A DNA stretch of 64,000 nucleotides from Nilaparvata lugens (taxonomy: Eukaryota; Arthropoda; Insecta; Hemiptera; Delphacidae): contig NC_052518.1 in NCBI RefSeq assembly GCF_014356525.2, positions 13,284,201 through 13,348,200 on the forward strand. The letters run 5' to 3'. Positions 48,101 to 57,900 of this stretch are shown piece by piece. The notes under the pieces were generated by a model. That model had not been told where the DNA came from. It did no database searches and was given only the letters and a program-made list of their open reading frames with translations. Made by a program: the position numbers and the translations under genes. Each line of letters begins with the position of its first letter. Within the stretch, counting starts at the first letter, position 1.

Positions 48101-51100
48101 TTCCCGTATTTCAGACTTTTGCGAGTTTTACCCTCGAGAAGCATGTATGTGTTTAAGGTGCTGTCATTGTTTTTCAAAATTAGTGGGAACCGAATGGGAA
48201 TGATGACTGTGCCTGATACGCATGCATTGTTGGGAGGAGTGATAACACGTCAAAGGACAAGGGAACATTTAATAACACCTAGGCCTTATTGTACTAGGTA
48301 TAAAAAGAGCTTTGTATTTTTAGGATTCAAATATTACAATTTACTCCCCATCGGTATCAGGAAAATTAATTCTTTGTCACAATTTAAAATAAAACTGAAG
48401 AAATGGCTTTTGAGTCTGTCACTTGAAGAAGTGGAAATTTTTAATTAACTGATCTTTCATCAAGATAGTGTACTGTATTATTTTGTAGAAATGTATTGTT
48501 CTTATTGTTACACTGCATCTTAATAGTATGTATCTGAATGTGTCATCTGTACTTGAATAATGTGAACGATGTCTAGTAACCATAGTTTAGATGATTTTTG
48601 AACTTTATAATTATAGAGTTGTGATTTTACTGACTTGTCTTCAATGATAAAGCTTAAAGTTATTCCCATTTGCATGTGTGTGGGGGTGTGTGTGTGTGCG
48701 TGTGGATGTATTTAATCATAATGATAATTTATTGAACTCCTACAAACGGACAAAAGGAATATTATCGTTCTTTTTTGTTTGTAGTAATTTTGTTTTGCAG
48801 AGGATAAATATTATGCCAACTCATGTTTATTATGTGCCAAGCTTTATGGATAAGTGGGTCCACTATCTACTATTGTTGTGCCGTATTTTATTTGTTTTTC
48901 TGTGAAATAAAAACATATTCTATTCTATTCTAATTAGAGCTATGGAAATGAAATGTGAAATTGAATGAATGAAATTAATTTTAGTCCCTAGTGGAATAGT
49001 GCATTTTTCTTGTCCGTGCTCATAACTTTTGTGCTGTAACGTCACAGTGATCTAAAGACATTCGTTTTTTTTTATTAGAAGAACCTCACAGCAACAGAAT
49101 CGTTCAATTGATGATGGATGTGTACAGACTGGCTGTACAAGTAAGTATTTGAATTGCTGTACAACTGCCTAAAACTTTCAAAGTTTCTTCAACCTTCAAT
49201 CCACTTTAAATATGGTCTCTTAAATTGAGTATATTTGTATGCGATATTCATGTTTCTAATTATCTCCCCAACTTATTGAAAACTTGCAAAAATAATGTTT
49301 CATATGAAGCATTCAATTCCAAACATTTGTTAATTATGTCTGATTTTTCTAGTTTTTTTACAATTTGAATAATTTGTACGTTACTTCAAGAGAATACTGT
49401 ATGACGCATTGATTACGGACCATTATCCATAGATTTCATATTTCAACGTGCCTTTTGTTTCAATGAATGAAAACGATTTCTAATGATTACACTCATTTAT
49501 TAAAACAATTTGAGTTACTAGTTTCTGTTGTTACACCATTGTCAATTTCTATTATTTCTAATTGCTTTGATAGATTTGTTGTTTAAACAATATCAATTCG
49601 TTTTCATTCAATATCCACCTCAATATCACCTTTAGTTTAACAGCCACAAAAATATTCTATCCACTATTACATTTTTCTCGGGTTTCTAGTGGAACGTTTC
49701 TATTGCAATGTACTTGTATTATTGAATGGAACAAAACAAATATTGGAAAACTTCTCAGTCTCATGGGCCCATTCCAAATAGTATTCAGCCATGAAAATAA
49801 CTGCGATTGTCATATGACTTGTATGATTATACTGTGTAAAAATAATATAAGAAAATATAGGGCTATTTCCTCATTTTTTACACAGACCCATTTTTGAAAA
49901 TTCATATTCACTAAACTACTTGAAAATGAGTCCAATAATCCTGTATTATAACATCAGATATTCTATTTGAAAATACATGTTAATGTTGATATTTTGGGTC
50001 GTTGATGTGTTTTTTGACCAATTTAGGTATTGATAGGTCATGCAATTTTGAAGTAATAACACTATATAGACTGCTTTAATTTGAATTTGATGTCATGAAT
50101 AACCTTGGATTCTATGAAATATTATTTCATATATGAATTCAAACATAGACTGGAAAATGGATGTTGATAATTATATTCAAAAAATTGTTATTTTTAACAT
50201 TTCAATGCTTTTGTTAATTGACTTGCATTCAAAATAATGATTGCATTGAAACACTGGGTTAATGAACTGAAAAATCAAAACTAGATTTATTGTACTTGCT
50301 AGAATTACACATTATTTCAAAAGTATATCTGTGGTTAGTAGGTAAGAGTAGCACTATAGCGAGGTCCACGTTATAATGGCAGTGGATAAAGATAGAAGAA
50401 TAGTGATGCTGATTCTCTGCATTAATTAATTATATTTCTAAATTGTAAAAAAACATAATTGGCATCGTTGTGGACCTATAAAAGGATAGTACCACCGGCT
50501 TTGTCGAATGATAGACAAGGATAGCAAAACCAAAGTTGATCAAATACTGTCATTATAACGTGGACCTCACTATAGAAGTGCAGTCAATTTTGTGAGTTGC
50601 TTGAAATTCAAATATGTGTATTCTAATTTACAGTTTCACATGACCAGACTTGAAAAACTATGTGTGAGATACTTAGAGGCTACCATCACCCATCACAATG
50701 TATTGGAAGCACTGCACAATGCATCTCTATTGAAGCTCTGCTACATCAAAGAGTTCTGCTTGAAGTATATCGTCAAGGAAAATAACTACGGTCAAATTAT
50801 AATGAGCAAGGATTTCGAGAGTCTTGAACGCGGACTGATGGTTGAGGTTATTAGAAGGCAGCGCGCTCCACAAATGAAACCACTTCCAGAGCCTACATTC
50901 GAATTCAGTTTCGACGCTCTAGGTATTAAGTATTTTTTCCAAGTGTCAATTCATTCATTTACTAAATTTACTTTTGTCCCAAATATATTAGTTACTAGCC
51001 GTCAGGCTCGCTTCGCTCGCCATATCCGTCTAGCCAGGGGGCTCCGCCCCCTGGACCCCCGACTGGATCGTCCAAAAATGAGATCAGCGGGCTCGCTTCG

Positions 51101-51870
51101 CTCGCCTGCATGTAGACCTCATCGGAACCTCTGTACCGAATTTGAACGTAAATTGTAAAATTTGAACCGAATTGTAAAATTTGAACCGAATTGTAAAATT
51201 GAATCCTGAAGTTATGTACGGTATTATTATAAAATTGACGTTTCCGATAGCATTGTTATGCATTGAAGGAATAAAATTATTCTTAACGTATTATGTCAAT
51301 TTGATCTCGAAATACACCTGTTACTATATCGGCGTATCTTTGGCGAACAAAATTCTTCCACCTCAGCTAAACCTGTGTACTGAATTTTTTTTAATATATT
51401 CCATCAATTATTGAAAAAGGTGAGGAAACGCAGAAAAGCTGAGAAAACGCTAATTTTGGCTAACTGGATAAATTGGTATTTAGGAGGTCCTGGATAAATG
51501 CATTTCAATCTTCAACTTGGTGCCAACCTAACAAAGTCAACTCAACTTAATGCCACCCTGACAAAATTTTTAATTTAGTTACCAGAACAACTGTTTCGAA
51601 GAGGTACTCTCTCTAGATTATAGTTCTATATTAACATATGGTATGGACATTTCAATTATAATTTTAAGATATTGGAATAAGAAGAATATACATGCTAAAA
51701 GAACTTTAAACCCTTAAAAACCACCCTTAGAGTTAAAATATCGCCAAAAGATTTCTTAGTGCGCCTCTAAAGGGCCAACTGAACATACCTACCAAATTTG
51801 AACGTTTTTGGTCCGGTAGATTTCTAGTTCTGCGAGTGAGTGAGTCAGTCAGTTAGTGAGTGCCATTTTG

Positions 51871-51948
<78 letters not shown>

Positions 51949-54900
51949 ATATGGCTACAATTATTTTGTTCATCACTGAGTAATTGAATAAAAGTACTTG
52001 TAATTGTCACATTTACTTATTTATTAGAAATTCGACTGAATCACTGTCGATGTTGTAGAATCGCTCCATAATGAAATAAAAACACCAAAACTCCAAATAA
52101 AACTGTAGAATTTGACGATATATGTGTGTTTTTATTTCATTATTTATTAGAGAACAAATTGGAAGCTAGTTTTGGGAGCTGCAACATTAAAATTGAAAGA
52201 GATTACCAGATATTAGGGTTCAATGAAGATTAATAATCGAAAATAGTTTCTCATTTTATAAAAATAAATAAGGGGTCGTGACAATTCCAAGTAGTTATGC
52301 TCCCATTACTATGTATTATTCACTTACCATGTGGAAATCCAACAGATCTATCTGTGTTACATTAGTGCCTATGTGTAATTATAATTTACATGAGTTCTGA
52401 TGGAACTTTTTCCACTCAGCCCGGCCGATTGAATATGAATAAAAAGATGTTAAAACTTGTTTATTGCCAAATTTATATAAAAAATTCACAAATACATGGA
52501 AAACAAAATTCAGTTTCATACATTAGAAATTTACTAAAACAAAATTCAGTTTCATACATTAGAAATTTACTAACAAAATTACAAAAGCTTGGGAATAGTC
52601 CCATGATTGCAATAATTTTCTCACTATATGTGGGAATCCGCCTTCAGACATGGTTTTCTTTGAAGTGATAATTTTACATGCAGCAGAGAGCGAAATTTCT
52701 GTTTTTACAAGTATATTTCATGTAACAGCTGTTTCATCCTGCTTTAAGGACATAATTTTCTTGTAATTGTTATCTTTAAATGAAGTAGTTTCTGTTTTCA
52801 CAAACTTCTTTCACATTATTCAGGTTCTAGTTTGGAGCAAGATATGGAGGCGTTTTTGAAGTATACTGGGTCTGAATTCTGCGATATCATTCTAATGTTG
52901 GATGGCGAACCCGTTCCTTCTCACAAGTCAGTACTCGCAGCGCGCTGCAGCTACTTTGAGGCTTTATTTCGTTCTTTCATGCCTGAAGATAACATCGTCA
53001 ACGTAAGTACTCTTTTTTCAAGAATGTGTACTATTGTAAATTCTCTATACTTTTTGTTCAGTGGAATTTTTCGATATTCCCAACAGTTCCCGAGATATTC
53101 GCTCTTGAAGGAGTGTAATTGTTAAAATAACAGGTTTTTATCCAATGTTTTGTTCTTTCAGAGCTTATAACTCTCCAACAATGCATCGTAAAAACTGATG
53201 CTTATCTTAGGTTTGTAGAGCATTGAATTCTCTTTAAAATGATGTATTATTTCTCTATTCCAAGTTTTCCTTTCATTGTTATAGCAGCTTCAATGTAGGG
53301 GGTGAAATTTTCATTGCTGCAACAATTGATCGTTTGACAATGACATTTGAAGGGGGTGTCTGTGACACAATAACTTTAATTTGGACTAGTTAGTAGGTGA
53401 ACATAGCAAAAGTGCGAAGCTTCATCCCCTCTGTCAACTCATATTGTGTAGGCTACCTATTTCTTGACTCTCTGTAAAGTCGCACTTTGGTATTCTTCAA
53501 CATTATCACAAAAAATATATCAATTTATATATTTATTATAAATAAACAAACAGAATGTTTCAGAAAAATGTAGGAAATGTGATAATTTCTAGTGAACTGT
53601 TTTGTTGTGCTCCAGTTACATTCTAACTCAGCTTTTCGGCTACTCTCCCATGCTTCACAAGCATTTTAAATGTGCTCTACTTTTCCTATAATACCCCTTT
53701 AATGACTATCATCTATAAATCAAGCTGGAAATTTGAGAGAATTTCTCCAAAATTACGCCCTAAATCGATGTGTTATTTCTGATGCGACATACTTCAGTAT
53801 CCACTTCTTTGTGCTCGAAATAAACATTCTGTTTGAGAAATCATGGATTATGCTCTATGAAAAAAATCGACTCAATTTTAAGTCGGCCACTAACGATACT
53901 ACAAATCATCACATGTATGTTCAGACAAGTTGTGTCATTAGTGAAAGGATTCGAAAAAAATATGGAGGTTAGGTTTTTGCGTATTATATTTTTTATTAAT
54001 TTTTCCTTCGCTGCTCCATTTGAAGTTGAATTATTTTTGCATCTTTATAATTTGTATCTTTCCAGTGGTTCATTTATGTTATCTAAGGGTGGTCATTAAC
54101 GACAGGACAAGTGTGTTGAACATGTGTGCACACACATGTCGTCATGCATTGTTGCTTCATCACAGTGAAAGGCTTCTAACACAATTTTTTGAGGTTGGGT
54201 TTTTGTACGAGTATCGTCGATTTTTGTTATTTATTCTTCCTTCGCTGCTCTATTTGAGGTTAAATTGTTTTGTATCATTATAATTTAACATTTTCCAGTG
54301 GTTTATTTATTGTTATTGGTTATTTGTTTTATGTTAGAAGCTGCTGTCAAACAGCTGTTTTAGCCGTCAAACAGCTGTTATACAGCCGTTAGCTGTCAAC
54401 GACCATATACAGCCGTTTAGCTGTCAAACAGCTGTTTTTTTGTCCGAAGCATCTCGCTGATGACACAACATCCATTCACAAACATGTTCAACACACTTAT
54501 ACTGCCGTTAGAAGCCACCCTTAGAAGCTGCTGTTAAACAGCTATTTTTCGTATGAAGCCTTTTGCTGATGACCCAACATGTCTGTTCAGACATGTTCGA
54601 CAGAACATTAGTAACAGATCATTAGTGGCTCGTCTTAGACTTGGACTAATGTTTACTATGTGATATTATGTCATAATTTATAGAATAGAATTATACCCTT
54701 TGAAATTAAAATAAATAAAATAATAGATTAGAATACAAATAGAAAGTAGCCCTGAATTCATACATTTTAAGAAGGTGTCATAATTATATGTCAATATTGT
54801 CGATTGGATAAAAACTAGAATCTAGTGACTAGCAACTAGTAATTAGTTCTAGTTATAAAAATTAGATCATATAACAGACTCGCATCCAAGCATTTACTTG

Positions 54901-57900
54901 AAAATTACTTGGAACTAGCAATTGCTAGCTTTTATTCAATCTACTTATTATGTCATAATTCCTAGCCTTAAAGATCTTATAATATCAAGAGCAAGCTATT
55001 GATATTATAGTATATCAATATCTTATCCAAGCATTTACTTGAAAATTACTTAGAACTAGCAATTGCTAGCTTTTATTCAATCTACTTATTATGTCATAAT
55101 TCCTAGCCTTAAAGATCTTATATTACAAGATTTATTGAAAGATCCACTCAAGTTCCATTTATCATAACATAACAAAATAAAATAAGTAACACATCAAGGC
55201 TAAATTTTTTCTTTCTAATTTTAATGAATAGTCTAAATGGAGCTTAATCACTCTGAGTTATTTGGATACTTACAACAAAAACTGAAAGCTGTATGATGCA
55301 ATATTTTGATTGTGAAATGCTGATATAAATATCCGTTAACACCAAGCAGAGATATTGAACTGTACGGTACTTGAAAGTGTCTTGTAAAAAATATGCCATA
55401 CTTCAAATTCATCATCTGAATTCAATATTCGCACTATTTACTGCTCTGAATTTCAGATTCAAATAGGAGAGAGTATTCCATCAAGACAAGCATTCGACTC
55501 ACTTCTGAGATACATCTATTATGCCGATGTGAAGATGCCACCAGAAGACTCCCTGTATTTGTTCAGCGCTCCATACTTCTATGGATTCACCAACAACAGA
55601 CTCCAGGTAATTGCGATTCAATTTATTATTTTTGTCACAGAGGAAAGAACAATAACGTTTCCCTCTTCCATGTTTTCGATATAAAAATATGATTTCAAAC
55701 GAAATCAAGTTTGAGATCAGCATATTTAGAATAATATATAGAAAGCATAAATATATCATTGAACACAATACTGTTCGAGATAACCTTGTTATTAAGTTTA
55801 ATTGTTATTAAACGAAAATCCTAATTAAATGCTGCTAATCACCCCGAAGACTTATCGTTTAATAATAATTATTAATTCATTAGCATTTGAATAAATTCAA
55901 TAGGCCTATCTCAGTAATTTCCATCCTCACTTCTTGTTGGAATTACAATGATTCTGAATATCTACTAAATATTATTAAGCTATATTTTTGGCCATAGCAG
56001 ACCACTACTAGTTCTGAACTGATAAGCTGGCCTATTCTATTTATTTTTCACATTTTCAAGTCAATGATCACTTGGGTTCATTGTAGCGATTGATTCTTTT
56101 GTCTGCTGCCTTAGGGCCAGGCCACATGAAGCGTTTTTCAGATGATTCGGCAAGGCAGGAAGCTCTCTGATTGGGTTGACGTTCGGGAATCAGCTGACGA
56201 TCAGTCAATCGGAGAGCTTCCTACCCTGCCAACTCGTCTGAAAACGCTTTAAGTGGCTTTGCTCTTTGAGCTATTGTCCAATTATTTATTCATTTGATAC
56301 TATTATCCACTCCCTCAATCTTTTGATCAATCTCCATCTAATATCTTCCATAGAAATCGTGTTTGTTATTTTGACATAGCTATTTCTCCATTTCTGAAAG
56401 AATTTCTGGTACGTTCTCTTAAAATATTTCTGAAAAATTATTGTTGACAGGCATTTTGCAAGCAGAACTTGGAAATGAACGTGACTGTTGAGAATGTCCT
56501 CCAGATCCTTGAGGCAGCTGATCGCATGCAAGCATTGGACATGAAGAAATATTCATTGAAACTCATAGTTCACCATCTACCAAAAGTAAGTTTACTTCTA
56601 TGTTCTCTAATTATCACAGCCATATCTACCATAATTTTAATCATCAGATTTTCTCTGCAAATTTATCGCACACTGTTTTATTCAAATGATGAACTATTAT
56701 TATTTTATGAGTTGATGTTTTGCTCATATTTTCAGTTTAGTGTTGTGTTCTGCTATAAAGTTATCATGATTTTTAAAAATCATTGAAAATACTTGTTAAA
56801 TATTAAAATACTTCTATACCAAAGATCACTAGACTAATATTTATATTTTTCACTTTTGAACAACTAAATTACGACATAGCAGTCAGGTGTTTATAAATAA
56901 AAGCTATTAGTTTCTACTCACATTTGTGGAGCGCTTTTGGACACTAGGCCCTTCATCAACACTGAAGCAGTGTCCGAAAGAGCTCCACAAATGTGAGTAG
57001 AAGCTAATAGCTTTTATTTATAAACACCTGACTGCTATGTCGTAATTTAGTTGTTCAAAATTGATTATTAACAAGCAATTCGTAATGGAAACAAACATTG
57101 ATGAGTTTATATTTTTGTATGAAAAAATAATATTAGCCTCAAATAGGGTGGTACAATCTACCTATAAAGATCAATCTATCAATTAAACTAACACGTCTAT
57201 ATTCCATTACATTTTCAGATGCATGTAAAAATGTTGATTGATTTATCATGGTCTATTATTATTATTATTATTATTATCATTTTAGACACGTCTAGTTTCG
57301 GCTTAACTTGTTATTATCAAGTGTCAATGATATTGGCATGGCAAGTTTAACAGAGATTAGTTGTATCTAAAATAAAATGAAGTAAGGGTATTATTTCCCT
57401 TGTGAGAAGTCTGATTTTTTTAATTATTAGTCTATATTTGTGATTATTATGTTCTCTGAAACTGAAATTATCATAGTGTTGTTCTAACCTTCCAATTCAT
57501 AGTTTTCAATCCTCTGAACCACATAAGGTTGTGTGCATACACAGAGCGATAAGGCGTTCCAATTTCCAGCGGTTTTCAAAGGATAGAGATAGTAGATAAA
57601 TGTATCTGGATATATATAGGGTTGGTAAAAAATATGGAAACAGCGTAATTATTTTTTGCAGGGATAGTTTTACAGTAGGTTTTATTCGGTACCCTATCAC
57701 AATGAAAAAACCGTATTTTCTGTCGTTTCAGAGTTTGGTCTGCATCTTGGATCCGCTATTTTGATTCCAATTTCATTATTTTCTCAAATGGGAAGGTGGT
57801 CATAAACATACATTATTTCGATACAGGGTTCCAAGAGGAAATGAATGGCGAAATCAACACATCGATTTCTCAAATCGTTTCAAAGATGACATGATACTAA

